From: Algibacter pectinivorans | Lineage (GTDB): Bacteria; Bacteroidota; Bacteroidia; Flavobacteriales; Flavobacteriaceae | Length of the DNA stretch: 64,000 bases | Direction of reading: 5' to 3' | NCBI RefSeq assembly: GCF_900112595.1 | Contig: NZ_FOMI01000001.1 | Location: forward strand, 544,091 to 608,090 | Shown here: positions 28,519 through 38,075 of the stretch, piece after piece | Position numbering within the stretch: the first letter of the stretch is position 1 | Layout of the letters: the number at the start of each line of letters is the position of its first letter | Notes under the pieces: generated by a model | Databases searched by the model: none | What the model was told of the DNA's origin: nothing | The model's input: only the letters and a program-made list of their open reading frames with translations | Program-made: the position numbers and the translations under genes

Positions 28519-28635
28519 ATGTTCGATTCCCAAATGGAAAAAGAAAACAATACTCTAAATAAATGTATTATTATAGGGTTAAGTATTTTAGCCGTTATTG
28601 TAGTAGCAATAAATCTTATATTATGTTTTAGTTAG
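28519..28635 (+). CDS. Putative 38-residue single-pass membrane peptide
   Basis: The open frame starts ATG TTC GAT and stops TAG at 28633-28635. A charged N-terminus (MFDSQMEKENNTLNKC) is followed by one hydrophobic helix of about 20 residues (16-38) ending in CFS. It follows module 2 by 26 bases and is followed by a strong terminator, so the promoter-leader-ORF-terminator layout is complete. Codon usage alone cannot prove translation. I recognise no family; small membrane peptides of regulatory or toxic type are possible. Confidence 0.45.
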   Translation: MFDSQMEKENNTLNKCIIIGLSILAVIVVAINLILCFS

Positions 28636-28666
28636 TGTGATCTAGTTTGTCCCAAAACATTCGACC

Positions 28667-28707
28667 AAAAAAAAGGTGTTACAATAGTATTGTAACACCT
28701 TTTTTTA
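28667..28707. terminator. Bidirectional terminator before odhB
   Basis: AAAAGGTGTTACAAT and ATTGTAACACCTTTT form a long perfect stem around AGT, with A-runs and T-runs on the two flanks. It ends both the small-peptide transcript and the odhA-odhB transcript. Confidence 0.92.
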
Positions 28708-28723
28708 TTTAATTTATTTAATA

Positions 28724-29929
28724 CTATAACTCTAATGATTTTTTAACATCGTTATTCATTAATAGTTCTATTGGGTTTTCTAATGCCTCTTTAACTGCAA
28801 CTAAAAAGCCTACACTTTCTTTACCATCAATAATTCTATGGTCGTAAGATAACGCAACATACATAATAGGACGTATTACAACCTGACCGTCAATAGCAAC
28901 AGGACGCTCTACAATATTGTGCATTCCTAAAATTCCACTTTGTGGCGGATTAATAATTGGGGTAGATAACATACTTCCAAATACACCACCATTGGTAATT
29001 GTAAATGTACCTCCTGTCATTTCATCAACCGTAATTTGACCATCTCTAGCACGTAATGCCAAACGTTTCACTTCAGACTCAACACCTCTAAAGCTTAAGT
29101 TTTCGGCATTACGAATTACTGGTACCATTAGTCCTTTTGGTCCTGAAACGGCAATACTAATATCGCAAAAATCGTATGATAACATTTCTTTACCATCAAT
29201 CATTGAGTTTACTGCTGGATACATTTTTAATGCTCTAACTACTGCAAGTGTAAAGAAGCTCATAAACCCTAAACTAACACCATGTTTAGCTTTAAAGGTT
29301 TCTTTATATTCTTTACGTAAAGCAAAAATAGGCGACATATCAACTTCGTTAAACGTAGTTAACATTGCCGTTGTATTTTTAACCTCTACCAAACGTTCTG
29401 CTACTTTACGACGTAACATAGACATTTTACTTCTAGATGTACCACGGCTACCTCCTGTTGGAGTTCCCATTGAAGGCACTGCGTTTACCGCATCTTCTTT
29501 AGTTACGCGTCCGGCTTTACCGGTTCCTGTAACTGTAGAGGCATCAATACCTTTTTCTGCTAAAACTTTTTTCGCTGCAGGACTTGCAGTACCTGTAGCA
29601 TACGTTTTAGTTTCGGCTGCTTTTGGCACCTCAGCTTTTGGTGCTTCAACCTTAGCTTCAGCTTTTGGAGCCTCACCTCCTGCTGGTTTTTCTGCACTTG
29701 TATCAATTAAACAAACTACAGCTCCAACCTCGACAGCATCACCTTCTTCCGCTTTAAGCGTAATAATTCCGCTAACTTCGGCTGGTAACTCAAGTGTTGC
29801 TTTGTCGCTATCTACCTCGGCAATAGCTTGATCTTTTTCAACATAATCACCATCTTCTACTAACCAAGTTGCTATTTCTACCTCTGTAATAGATTCGCCT
29901 GGAGAAGGCACTTTCATTTCTAAAATCAT
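28724..29929 (-). CDS. odhB: 2-oxoglutarate dehydrogenase E2 (dihydrolipoyl succinyltransferase)
   Basis: A 401-residue E2 subunit of the 2-oxoglutarate dehydrogenase complex, transferring succinyl groups to CoA in the TCA cycle. It has a lipoyl domain (1-77) with the modified lysine in [10 protein letters not shown], an Ala/Lys/Pro-rich linker with repeated PKAE units, and an E3/E1-binding domain (about 115-150: [15 protein letters not shown]). The catalytic domain carries SYDHRIIDG with the active-site His and Asp. It follows odhA by 28 bases; no E3 gene is nearby. Confidence 0.95.
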   Translation of the reverse strand: MILEMKVPSPGESITEVEIATWLVEDGDYVEKDQAIAEVDSDKATLELPAEVSGIITLKAEEGDAVEVGAVVCLIDTSAEKPAGGEAPKAEAKVEAPKAEVPKAAETKTYATGTASPAAKKVLAEKGIDASTVTGTGKAGRVTKEDAVNAVPSMGTPTGGSRGTSRSKMSMLRRKVAERLVEVKNTTAMLTTFNEVDMSPIFALRKEYKETFKAKHGVSLGFMSFFTLAVVRALKMYPAVNSMIDGKEMLSYDFCDISIAVSGPKGLMVPVIRNAENLSFRGVESEVKRLALRARDGQITVDEMTGGTFTITNGGVFGSMLSTPIINPPQSGILGMHNIVERPVAIDGQVVIRPIMYVALSYDHRIIDGKESVGFLVAVKEALENPIELLMNNDVKKSLEL

Positions 29930-29957
29930 TTTTTATAATTTTAATTGTATCTGAATT

Positions 29958-32708
29958 TTATTTTTTATCTAAGTTTCCAAAAACCGTATCGATTACACGG
30001 CGTTGTCTACGTTTATCTCTAGTGCTAGAACCTGGTGCTGGTACAGAACTGTAAGGTCTAGAAGCTACTTCTAGCTTAACCAAATCCATACGTTGTAACA
30101 TATGGCTCCATGCCCCCATGTTTTTAGGTTCTTCTTGTGCCCAAACGTAATTTTCTACATTAGGATATTTATCAATAACGCTTTGGATTTTCTCTAAATG
30201 TAGCGGGAATAGTTGTTCTATTCTTACTAAGGCAATATCTTCTCTACCTAATTCTTCTCTTTCGGCTAACAAATCGTAGTAGAATTTACCTGTACAGAAC
30301 ACTAATTTTTTAACGTTTTTAGGGTTAATAGTATCGTCTATAACTTCTTCAAACTTGCCAGAAGCCAGTTCTTTTATACTAGAAACAGCTTTTGGATGAC
30401 GTAATAAACTTTTAGGAGTAAAAACGATTAATGGTTTTCTGTAACTGCGTTTCATTTGACGGCGTAGTAAATGGAACATGTTTGCAGGTGTTGTACAATC
30501 TGCCACAATCATATTATCGTCACCACATAATTGTAGGTAACGCTCTATTCTTGCCGATGAGTGCTCGGATCCTTGACCTTCATAACCATGAGGTAAAAGA
30601 ACAACTATACCGTTTTGAGCTTTCCATTTATCTTCGGCAGCCGATAAATATTGATCGAATATAATTTGGGCACCATTACTAAAATCGCCAAACTGCGCTT
30701 CCCAAATGGTTAATGTATTTGGGTTTGCCATGGCATATCCATAATCGAAACCTAATACGCCGTATTCTGATAAAAAAGAATTGTAAATATACATTTCCCC
30801 TTTATTCTCTGGATTAGTATTTAATAGATTAATACGTTCTTCTGAAATTTCATCGCGTAAAATGGCATGACGGTGGCTAAATGTACCACGCTCGACATCT
30901 TGTCCCGAGATACGAACATCGAAACCTTCTTCTAGCAAACTTCCATACGCTAAAGTTTCGGCCATTCCCCAATCTAAGGTATCGGTTTCAAAAACCATTT
31001 TTTCACGACCAGCTAGAATACGTTCTGCTTTTCGTAAAAACTTAACACCTTCGGGTACGGTTGATACTACTTTAGAGATACTTTCTAATTTCTCCTTAGC
31101 ATAGGTAGTATCCTCAGATTGTAACATCTCTTCTACCCCTTGTCTTTCAAAATCTTTCCAACGTTCTTGCATAAACTCGCGAACTTTAGATGATTTTGCC
31201 TTTTTAGATTTTGTGTACTCACTTTCTAAAGTATCTTTAAAATCTGCGATAATTTTATCTACATACGCCTGATCAATAGTGTTTTCTGCTATTAATTTAT
31301 CGGCATAAATTTTAAAAGGATTTGCATGCTTAGCTATTTCCTTATATAATTTTGGTTGGGTAAAACGAGGCTCATCACCTTCATTATGACCATATTTTCT
31401 ATACCCTAATAAATCGATATACACATCTTTCTTATAACGCATTCTGTATTCCAAGGCCATTTCAACAGCATGAACTACTGCTTCGGCATCATCTGCATTT
31501 ACATGCATTACTGGCGATAAAGTAACCTTTGCAACATCTGTACAATAGGTACTAGAACGTGCATCTAAATAATTGGTTGTAAATCCAATTTGATTATTTA
31601 CTACTATATGTACAGTTCCTCCAGTTTTATAACCAGATAACTGACTCATTTGGGCTACTTCGTAAGCAATACCTTGTCCTGCAATTGCGGCATCTCCATG
31701 CACAATAATTGGAAGTATTTTAGAATCGTCGCCCTCGTAATCGCTATCAATTTTTGCTCTAGTAATACCTTCAGCAACAGGTGCAACGGTTTCTAAATGC
31801 GACGGATTTGGAACCAAATTCATCTTAATATTTTTACCGTTTTGGTATGTTTTATCTAGGGTTAACCCTAAGTGATACTTTACATCGCCATCAATATCTG
31901 CATCTTCAAAATCTTTACCATCAAACTCGCTAAAAAGCTCATTAACAGGTTTTCTAAAAATGTTAACCAATGTGCTTAAACGCCCACGGTGTGCCATACC
32001 CAGTACACACTCTTTAACACCATGTTTTTCAACGGCATAAAAAAGCACATTACTAATTGCTGGAATTAAAGATTCGCCACCTTCTAAAGAGAAACGTTTT
32101 TGCCCTACATACTTAGTTTGTAAAAAGTTTTCGAAAGTAACGGCTTGGTTTAACTTTGAAAGGATATATTTTTTAGTTTCAGCCGAAAAATTTGGCTGAT
32201 TGTCATTTTTATTTAATTGTTCTTGCCACCATGCAATAACCTCTGGATTACGCAAATACATATATTCAATTCCTATAGAACTACAATATATTTTTTCTAA
32301 ATGAACAATAATTTCACGAAGGGTTTTAACACCAATTCCTAAAATATCGCCTGCATTAAAAACGGTATCTAAATCGTTTGCGTTAAGGCCGAAATTTTCG
32401 ATTTCTAAAGTTGGTTGATAAGTACGTCTTGCGCGAACTGGATTTGTTTTAGTAAACAAATGCCCTCGCATTCTGTAACCATCAATTAATCTTACAACTT
32501 GAAATTCTTTTTGAACATGTTCTGGTATTTGAGTAGAAACACCTTCAACAATTTCACCTTCTAATCCATAATTATCACTACCAAAATCGTAACCTTGAAA
32601 AAAGGCTCTCCAACTTGGCTCGACTGAATCTGGACTTTGTTGATACTGCTCGTATAAATCAGCGAAAAATGCTGTATGTGCTGCGTTTAGAAATGAAAAT
32701 TTATCCAT
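29958..32708 (-). CDS. odhA: 2-oxoglutarate dehydrogenase E1 component
   Basis: A 916-residue thiamine-diphosphate-dependent decarboxylase, the first subunit of the 2-oxoglutarate dehydrogenase complex. Hallmarks are the N-terminal FLNAAHTAFFADLYEQYQ, GMAHRGRLSTLVNIF, HGDAAIAGQGIAYEV with the ThDP-binding region, NNQIGFTTN, RKYGHNEGDEPRFTQP, GQDVERGTFSHRHA and the PHGYEGQGSEHSSARIER block. The length is typical of OdhA/SucA. It is the first gene of the odhA-odhB operon. Confidence 0.96.
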   Translation of the reverse strand: MDKFSFLNAAHTAFFADLYEQYQQSPDSVEPSWRAFFQGYDFGSDNYGLEGEIVEGVSTQIPEHVQKEFQVVRLIDGYRMRGHLFTKTNPVRARRTYQPTLEIENFGLNANDLDTVFNAGDILGIGVKTLREIIVHLEKIYCSSIGIEYMYLRNPEVIAWWQEQLNKNDNQPNFSAETKKYILSKLNQAVTFENFLQTKYVGQKRFSLEGGESLIPAISNVLFYAVEKHGVKECVLGMAHRGRLSTLVNIFRKPVNELFSEFDGKDFEDADIDGDVKYHLGLTLDKTYQNGKNIKMNLVPNPSHLETVAPVAEGITRAKIDSDYEGDDSKILPIIVHGDAAIAGQGIAYEVAQMSQLSGYKTGGTVHIVVNNQIGFTTNYLDARSSTYCTDVAKVTLSPVMHVNADDAEAVVHAVEMALEYRMRYKKDVYIDLLGYRKYGHNEGDEPRFTQPKLYKEIAKHANPFKIYADKLIAENTIDQAYVDKIIADFKDTLESEYTKSKKAKSSKVREFMQERWKDFERQGVEEMLQSEDTTYAKEKLESISKVVSTVPEGVKFLRKAERILAGREKMVFETDTLDWGMAETLAYGSLLEEGFDVRISGQDVERGTFSHRHAILRDEISEERINLLNTNPENKGEMYIYNSFLSEYGVLGFDYGYAMANPNTLTIWEAQFGDFSNGAQIIFDQYLSAAEDKWKAQNGIVVLLPHGYEGQGSEHSSARIERYLQLCGDDNMIVADCTTPANMFHLLRRQMKRSYRKPLIVFTPKSLLRHPKAVSSIKELASGKFEEVIDDTINPKNVKKLVFCTGKFYYDLLAEREELGREDIALVRIEQLFPLHLEKIQSVIDKYPNVENYVWAQEEPKNMGAWSHMLQRMDLVKLEVASRPYSSVPAPGSSTRDKRRQRRVIDTVFGNLDKK

Positions 32709-32864
32709 TGTTATTTTTAATCCCGTATAGTTTAATCAAAATATTCACCAAAAATACAACTTTTACTAAAATTAGATGTTTCTTTAACTATATTTATAGC
32801 AAATAATATTCAATTAACGAATATGCTTAAAATTTTGTTAATTTTTTAAAGATTTAACGCTGGT

Positions 32865-33395
32865 ATGAATTCAATTCTTTTAATAAATAAAAAAATAGTC
32901 TTTCTTTTCGCATTCCTTTTATTTTACTCGCTAAATATTACGGCGCAAGATACTCAATCCAATTTCTGGGACCACGTACGATTTGGTGGAGGTTTAGGTT
33001 TAAATTTTGGCGATGGCTTTTTTAGTGCTACGGTAGCACCAAGTGCTATTTATGAATTTGACAATAATTTTTCGTTAGGATTAGGATTAAATGCCACCTT
33101 TAATAATCAAAAAAATGCTTATAAGTCTACTATTTTGGGCGGAAGCGTAGTAGCATTATATAATGTAATAAGAGAAGTACAACTTTCTGCCGAATTTGAG
33201 CAACTTAATGTTAACCGCCGTTACAATACTAATATTGACCTTCCTACAGATAATTATTGGATTCCGGCGCTGTATTTAGGAGCCGGTTATAGAAGTAGAA
33301 ACGTTACATTGGGTATAAGGTACGATGTTTTATACGACACCAAAAAAAGTATTTACGCAGATCCTTGGGCGCCTTTTGTTAGGTTTTATTTTTAA
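32865..33395 (+). CDS. Small outer-membrane beta-barrel protein
   Basis: A 176-residue protein with an N-terminal signal peptide (hydrophobic 10-25, cleavage near TAQ/D). Its mature part is built of amphipathic strands such as VRFGGGLGLNFGDGFFSATV, SLGLGLNATF, YLGAGYRSRNVTLGIRYDVLY, ending in a terminal aromatic strand PFVRFYF, the signal for the BAM complex. Close relatives next to odhA are sometimes labelled alpha-ketoglutarate decarboxylase; nothing in this sequence supports an enzyme. Function unknown. Confidence 0.7.
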   Translation: MNSILLINKKIVFLFAFLLFYSLNITAQDTQSNFWDHVRFGGGLGLNFGDGFFSATVAPSAIYEFDNNFSLGLGLNATFNNQKNAYKSTILGGSVVALYNVIREVQLSAEFEQLNVNRRYNTNIDLPTDNYWIPALYLGAGYRSRNVTLGIRYDVLYDTKKSIYADPWAPFVRFYF

Positions 33396-33400
33396 TAGTT

Positions 33401-33751
33401 TTAGGCATAATTATTCCTAAACCACACTTTCTGCCATTCGCGTTTTAATATTAAAAAGGAAACCTCTTCCGAGAGTTTTAAAATATCATCGCCATTTAGA
33501 GCTTTTACTTGTTTTTCCGGAACATCTATAATGTATAGCAAGCTTAAATAGTCGGTAAATTTTTCTTGAATGAGTTTATAAACCGTTTCGTGAAGCATCA
33601 ATTTTAAACTTGATGGTAAAATGTCCTCATGAAAATCCAAATCTATATTAGCTAAAAGAAAATCTTTATTTAACTGCAGAATCAAATTTTTATACAACTC
33701 TAATTGATTGGCTTGTTCAATTAAATTTTCGAAAGTATCTGGTAATTTCAT
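33401..33751 (-). CDS. Conserved hypothetical protein in the polyprenyl synthase operon
   Basis: A 116-residue soluble, mostly helical protein starting MKLPDTFENLIEQANQL. The in-frame extension to 33766 begins with TTG and is less likely. It begins 40 bases downstream of the polyprenyl diphosphate synthase stop on the same strand, so cotranscription is likely. No signal peptide, membrane segment or known motif is visible. I do not recognise a family. Confidence 0.65.
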   Translation of the reverse strand: MKLPDTFENLIEQANQLELYKNLILQLNKDFLLANIDLDFHEDILPSSLKLMLHETVYKLIQEKFTDYLSLLYIIDVPEKQVKALNGDDILKLSEEVSFLILKREWQKVWFRNNYA

Positions 33752-33790
33752 AAACAAGATTCCCAATTAACAGGAAACAACATTTGATTA

Positions 33791-34765
33791 TTAAACAGTT
33801 CTGTTCATTAAATTATTTCCAAAAGATTTTAGCAACTGCTTTTTATCTTCCGCAATATTTAAAGACTCTAATACCGTAAAGGCTTTTTTAGTGTACTCTT
33901 GTATAGCGTTTTTAGTTGCATCGGCAGATCCTGTAGAAACAAAAAACTGTTTTGCAACTTCAATTTTAGTAGTCACATCGTCTGGATTAGATGCAAATAA
34001 TTGGCTTAACTCTTTACGATCGCTTTCATTAGAAAACTCTAAAGCTTTTAAATACAAATAGGTTTTTTTGTTTTCTATAATATCGCCTCCTACTTGTTTT
34101 CCAAAGGTTTTAGGATCGCCAAAAGCATCTAAATAATCGTCTTGCAATTGAAACGCAATACCTAAAAAACGTCCAAATTCATATATATTATTTTGATCTT
34201 CAACAGATGCTTTAGCCACAATAGCGCCCATTTTCATGGCTGCTCCAACTAAAACCGCAGTTTTATACTCTATCATTTTTAAGTATTCAGTAATAGTAAC
34301 ATCGTTTCTAATTTCAAAATCGACATCGTATTGCTGACCCTCACATACTTCTAACGCTGTTTTACTAAACAACTTTGCTAATGCCTGAAACACTATAGGT
34401 TCGTAATTTTCAAATAATTGATAGGCCATAATTAACATGGCATCGCCAGAAAGAATCCCGGTGTTAACATCCCATTTTTCATGCACCGTACTTTGACCTC
34501 TGCGTAAAGGGGCATCGTCCATAATATCGTCATGAACTAACGAAAAATTATGAAACACCTCTATACTTAAAGCCGCATTTAAGGCACTTTTATAAGTACC
34601 CGAAAAAATATCGGCAGTCATTAAGGTTAAAACAGGACGAAGCCTTTTCCCTCCTAAACCTAAAATATAGTTTATAGGATTATATAAGTTTTTAGGCTCT
34701 TTGCATGTAGAAAAGTTATCTAAATACGCGATAAACTCTTCTTGGTATTTTTCTATTGAAAGCAT
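33791..34765 (-). CDS. Polyprenyl (farnesyl/geranylgeranyl) diphosphate synthase
   Basis: A 324-residue all-helical prenyltransferase that chain-elongates allylic diphosphates with isopentenyl diphosphate. GGKRLRPVL (38-46) is followed by the first Asp-rich motif DDIMD (79-83) and RRG. The second Asp-rich motif is in QLQDDYLDAFG, with GDIIENKKTYL after it. Bulky residues before the first motif suggest a short-chain product, but chain length is not certain. ATG 34765 is preferred over TTG 34768. A -7 box lies 4 bases upstream, so the mRNA may be leaderless. Confidence 0.92.
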   Translation of the reverse strand: MLSIEKYQEEFIAYLDNFSTCKEPKNLYNPINYILGLGGKRLRPVLTLMTADIFSGTYKSALNAALSIEVFHNFSLVHDDIMDDAPLRRGQSTVHEKWDVNTGILSGDAMLIMAYQLFENYEPIVFQALAKLFSKTALEVCEGQQYDVDFEIRNDVTITEYLKMIEYKTAVLVGAAMKMGAIVAKASVEDQNNIYEFGRFLGIAFQLQDDYLDAFGDPKTFGKQVGGDIIENKKTYLYLKALEFSNESDRKELSQLFASNPDDVTTKIEVAKQFFVSTGSADATKNAIQEYTKKAFTVLESLNIAEDKKQLLKSFGNNLMNRTV

Positions 34766-34769
34766 CAAG

Positions 34770-34777
34770 CAAAAATA
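34770..34777 (-). promoter_or_regulatory. -7 box abutting the polyprenyl synthase start
   Basis: On the minus strand this reads TATTTTTG. Only four bases separate it from the ATG, so a start site 4-5 bases after the box would produce an essentially leaderless mRNA. Confidence 0.6.
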
Positions 34778-34873
34778 GGGTAATTCATTATAATTAAAAA
34801 CCCCAATGTAAAGGATATGTTAAAAAAACATTAAAACTCAGGAAACTTTTTAGGTTTTTAAAGTTTCCTGTTG

Positions 34874-34881
34874 TAGTTTTG
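34874..34881 (+). promoter_or_regulatory. -7 box upstream of the TetR gene
   Basis: TAGTTTTG ends 9 bases before the ATG at 34891, implying a leader of about 4-5 bases. Its position rules out the in-frame TTG at 34879 as the start, since that codon is inside the promoter. Confidence 0.6.
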
Positions 34882-34890
34882 CCACCAATT

Positions 34891-35496
34891 ATGAGAGAAA
34901 AAATAGTAAAAAAAGCAACCGACTTGTTTTTAAACCTAGGGTTTAAAAGCGTCACGATGGACGATATCGCTCATGAAATGGGTATATCGAAAAAAACGAT
35001 ATATGTCCATTTTGCTAACAAAACAAAATTAGTTGAAGCTGTTTCATTTTCTGTTTTCGATGTAATATGTAACGGTATTGATAATATATGCACCAACTCT
35101 ACAAACCCAATAGAGGAATTATACGATATAAAGATGTTTGTAATGCATCATCTAGAAAGCGAAAAATCGTCGCCCCAATTTCAATTAAAAAAATACTATC
35201 CGCAAATATATGCTACACTTCATTTAAAACAATTTGAAAAAATGCACGACTCCGTTAGTAAAAGCCTGCAAAGAGGTGTGGATACTGGGTTATTTCGTCC
35301 TAATATTGACATAGCGTTTATATCCAGAATGTATTTTAACGGCATGACAGGTATTAAAGATGGCACTATTTTTCCATCAGAGTTGTTCTCAATGGAATAC
35401 TTAATGGAAAGTTATCTGGAATATCACTTAAGAGCCATTGTTACCGAAAAAGGCTTCCAAACTTTAAATAAATTTATAACATCAAATCAATCATAA
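34891..35496 (+). CDS. TetR/AcrR family transcriptional regulator
   Basis: A 201-residue repressor-type protein. The N-terminal HTH has KKATDLFLNLGFKSVTMDDI followed by MGISKKTIYVHFANKTKLVE, the standard TetR_N pattern, and a C-terminal ligand-binding helical domain follows. It is the first gene of an efflux operon, separated from the TolC gene by 1 base, so it very likely controls its own operon in response to a pump substrate (inference). Confidence 0.92.
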   Translation: MREKIVKKATDLFLNLGFKSVTMDDIAHEMGISKKTIYVHFANKTKLVEAVSFSVFDVICNGIDNICTNSTNPIEELYDIKMFVMHHLESEKSSPQFQLKKYYPQIYATLHLKQFEKMHDSVSKSLQRGVDTGLFRPNIDIAFISRMYFNGMTGIKDGTIFPSELFSMEYLMESYLEYHLRAIVTEKGFQTLNKFITSNQS

Positions 35497-35497
35497 A

Positions 35498-36838
35498 ATG
35501 AAGAACAAACTAATATTAATTTTTAGCGTATTAGTTTCTATTACAGCTATTGCACAAGAAACCAAACAGCGTTTTTCGTTAGAAGAAGCTATTTCTTTTG
35601 CCTTAGAAAATAATAGAACAGCTAAAAACGCTAGCAGAGATATTGAAGCTGCAAAGCAACAAAAATGGGAAACAACAGCGGCAGGTTTACCTCAACTTAA
35701 TGCCGCAGTAGATTACCAAAATAGCATAAAACAGCAACTACAAGTTGTTGAGGCTTCTGCTTTTGGCGGTCCAGAAGGCGAATATACGGCAATAGCTTTA
35801 GGACTAGAACAAAGCTTAATAGGTTCTGCAACGTTAAGCCAATTACTTTTTGATGGTTCTTATATAGTAGGCTTACAATCTGCAAAAGTATATTTAGAGA
35901 TATCTAAAAACGCTAAAACCAAAACAGATTTAGAGGTTAGAAAAGCTGTAGTTAACGCTTATGGTAATGTTTTACTAACCGAAGAAAGCGTAACTATTTT
36001 AGAGCGCAACAAATTGGCTTTGCAAAAAAACCTTGACGAAACCACTAAAATTTATGAGAACGGTTTAGAGGAAGAAGAAAGTGTAGAACAGCTAAAAATA
36101 ACATTATCTACCATTAACAGTACCTTAAACAACAGTATTAGGTTAAAAAAAGTAGCCTACCAAATGCTTAATATTACACTAGGTCTAGATATTGAAAACG
36201 AAACGGTACTAACAGATAATCTAGAAACGTTAACAGCCCAAAATATCGATTTAGCGTTTACAAATAATCCGTTTTCAATAGAAAACACAATAGATTATAA
36301 AATTGCCGAAAACGATAAAACCTCTAAGGAGTTATTGTTAAAATTAGAGAAATTCAAAAACTTACCAACTCTTAGTGCTTTTTTAACTGGAGGATATGCC
36401 TCTTATAGCCCCGAGTTTACCTTTCTAGATAGCGACCAAAAATATTATGGCTTCGGTATTTTTGGCGCCAAATTAAGTATTCCAATTTTTACCTCTGGAG
36501 CAACAAATTCTAAAATACAACGTGCTAAAATAAATTTAGAAAAAGCCGAAGACGACCTAACGGAAACCGAACAACAATTAAAATTACAAATAGCATCGGC
36601 AAAAAGTGACTATCAATTTGCTATTGAAGAATATAGCATTAAGAAAGAAAACTTAAATCTAGCCGAACGTATCGAGAAAAAAAATCAAACTAAATTTTTT
36701 GAAGGTATTGCTTCTAGTTTCGAGTTAAGACAAGCACAAACGCAACTTTATACCGCACAGCAAGAGTTTTTACAAGCTATGCTTAATGTTATAAACAACA
36801 AAGTAGCTCTAGAAACCATTACAAACCAAGGGCTATAA
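35498..36838 (+). CDS. TolC family outer-membrane efflux protein
   Basis: A 446-residue protein with a signal peptide (cleavage near AIAQ/E) and two OEP repeats. The N-terminal half begins RFSLEEAISFALENNRTAKNASRDIEAAKQQ and the second half includes long amphipathic helices around 315-430. It would form the outer-membrane channel and periplasmic tunnel for the adaptor and RND pump encoded directly downstream. Confidence 0.92.
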   Translation: MKNKLILIFSVLVSITAIAQETKQRFSLEEAISFALENNRTAKNASRDIEAAKQQKWETTAAGLPQLNAAVDYQNSIKQQLQVVEASAFGGPEGEYTAIALGLEQSLIGSATLSQLLFDGSYIVGLQSAKVYLEISKNAKTKTDLEVRKAVVNAYGNVLLTEESVTILERNKLALQKNLDETTKIYENGLEEEESVEQLKITLSTINSTLNNSIRLKKVAYQMLNITLGLDIENETVLTDNLETLTAQNIDLAFTNNPFSIENTIDYKIAENDKTSKELLLKLEKFKNLPTLSAFLTGGYASYSPEFTFLDSDQKYYGFGIFGAKLSIPIFTSGATNSKIQRAKINLEKAEDDLTETEQQLKLQIASAKSDYQFAIEEYSIKKENLNLAERIEKKNQTKFFEGIASSFELRQAQTQLYTAQQEFLQAMLNVINNKVALETITNQGL

Positions 36839-36878
36839 ACACAACCATAATTAAGTGAATTTAATAAACGTAACAACC

Positions 36879-38057
36879 ATGAAATATATATATCTAACAT
36901 TTTTAAGTGCTTTTATTTTAACCTCGTGTGGAGGTGAAGGAAAAAAATCTGTTGAAGACATTATAGCTACAGGCGATTTAGAACTTATTAGAACTAAAAA
37001 AAGTGAACTTGAAGTTTCGGCTCAAGAAATTTCAGAAAAACTAAAACAATTAGAAAATACCATTAAGAGCTTAGATCCTCAAGAAAAAATTCCTTTAATA
37101 ACAACTTTTCATGCAAAAGAAGCTGTTTTTAATCACTTTGTAGAATTGCAAGGTAATGTTAACACCAAACAAAACTTGTTAATTTACCCAGAGTTTTCGG
37201 GGGTTTTAACTCATGTTTATGTAAAAGAAGGACAAAAAGTTAGCAAAGGACAAATTTTAGCAAAAATTGATGATGGCGGATTAGGCCAGCAATTAGCACA
37301 ATTAAAAATTCAAACCGAATTAGCTAAAACAACCTATGAGCGTCAAGAACGTTTATGGGAACAAAATATAGGTAGCGAAATACAATTTTTACAAGCCAAA
37401 GCATCCTATGAAGGACAACTAGAAGCTACAAAACAACTAGAACAACAAGTCGCAAAAACTGTTGTTCGTGCACCATTTTCGGGTACTATCGACGATGTTA
37501 TTACAGATCAAGGTAGTGTTGTTGGTCCGGGTCAAACGATGTTATTTAGAATTGTAAACCTAGACGATATGTACATTGAAACAGAAGTGCCAGAGCGTTA
37601 TGTTTCAGATATTGTTAATGGCAAAGAAGTTAAAGTAGAATTTCCTGTGCTTGGAAAAAGCATAGATGCTAAAGTTCGTCAAGCCGGAAACTTTATAAAC
37701 CCTTCTAACCGTACGTTTAAGGTAGAAGTTGCTATTACTAATAAAGATAAAGACATTAAACCAAACCTTACAGCAAAACTTAAAATTAACGATTACACCA
37801 ACCAAAAGGCCATACTAATACCACAAAGTATTATATCAGAAAATGCCGAAGGTCAGCAATACGTGTATACCATTACCAATAAAGTTGAAAATAAAGCCAA
37901 AGTAAAACGTGAGTTTATTGAAACCGGAAGAACTCAAGGTGATTATATTGAGGTGTTATCTGGTATTGAGAACAATGAAGAACTTATTGTTGAAGGTGCT
38001 AGAAGTGTAAAAGATGGTCAAGATGTAAAAGTTCTTGATATTGCAGAGGAAAACTAA
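36879..38057 (+). CDS. RND efflux periplasmic adaptor (MFP) lipoprotein
   Basis: A 392-residue membrane-fusion protein. It starts MKYIYLTFLSAFILTSCGG with a lipobox cysteine at residue 17, so it is a lipoprotein. Early helical sequence is followed by a lipoyl half-domain (YVKEGQKVSKGQILAKID), an alpha-helical hairpin, a second lipoyl half (VVRAPFSGTIDDVI) and a beta-barrel domain. ATG 36879 is chosen over an in-frame GTG at 36855 because it gives a proper signal. It sits between TolC and RND genes. Confidence 0.93.
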   Translation: MKYIYLTFLSAFILTSCGGEGKKSVEDIIATGDLELIRTKKSELEVSAQEISEKLKQLENTIKSLDPQEKIPLITTFHAKEAVFNHFVELQGNVNTKQNLLIYPEFSGVLTHVYVKEGQKVSKGQILAKIDDGGLGQQLAQLKIQTELAKTTYERQERLWEQNIGSEIQFLQAKASYEGQLEATKQLEQQVAKTVVRAPFSGTIDDVITDQGSVVGPGQTMLFRIVNLDDMYIETEVPERYVSDIVNGKEVKVEFPVLGKSIDAKVRQAGNFINPSNRTFKVEVAITNKDKDIKPNLTAKLKINDYTNQKAILIPQSIISENAEGQQYVYTITNKVENKAKVKREFIETGRTQGDYIEVLSGIENNEELIVEGARSVKDGQDVKVLDIAEEN

Positions 38058-38075
38058 AATTAAAGACCAAAATCA

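Noticed and set aside
32865..33395. Alpha-ketoglutarate decarboxylase
   Set aside because: The name comes from its position next to odhA. The sequence is a signal peptide plus outer-membrane beta-strands, with no ThDP or other catalytic motif.
34879..34893. TTG start for the TetR gene
   Set aside because: The codon overlaps the -7 box, so it would not be within the transcript; the ATG at 34891 gives the normal TetR N-terminus.
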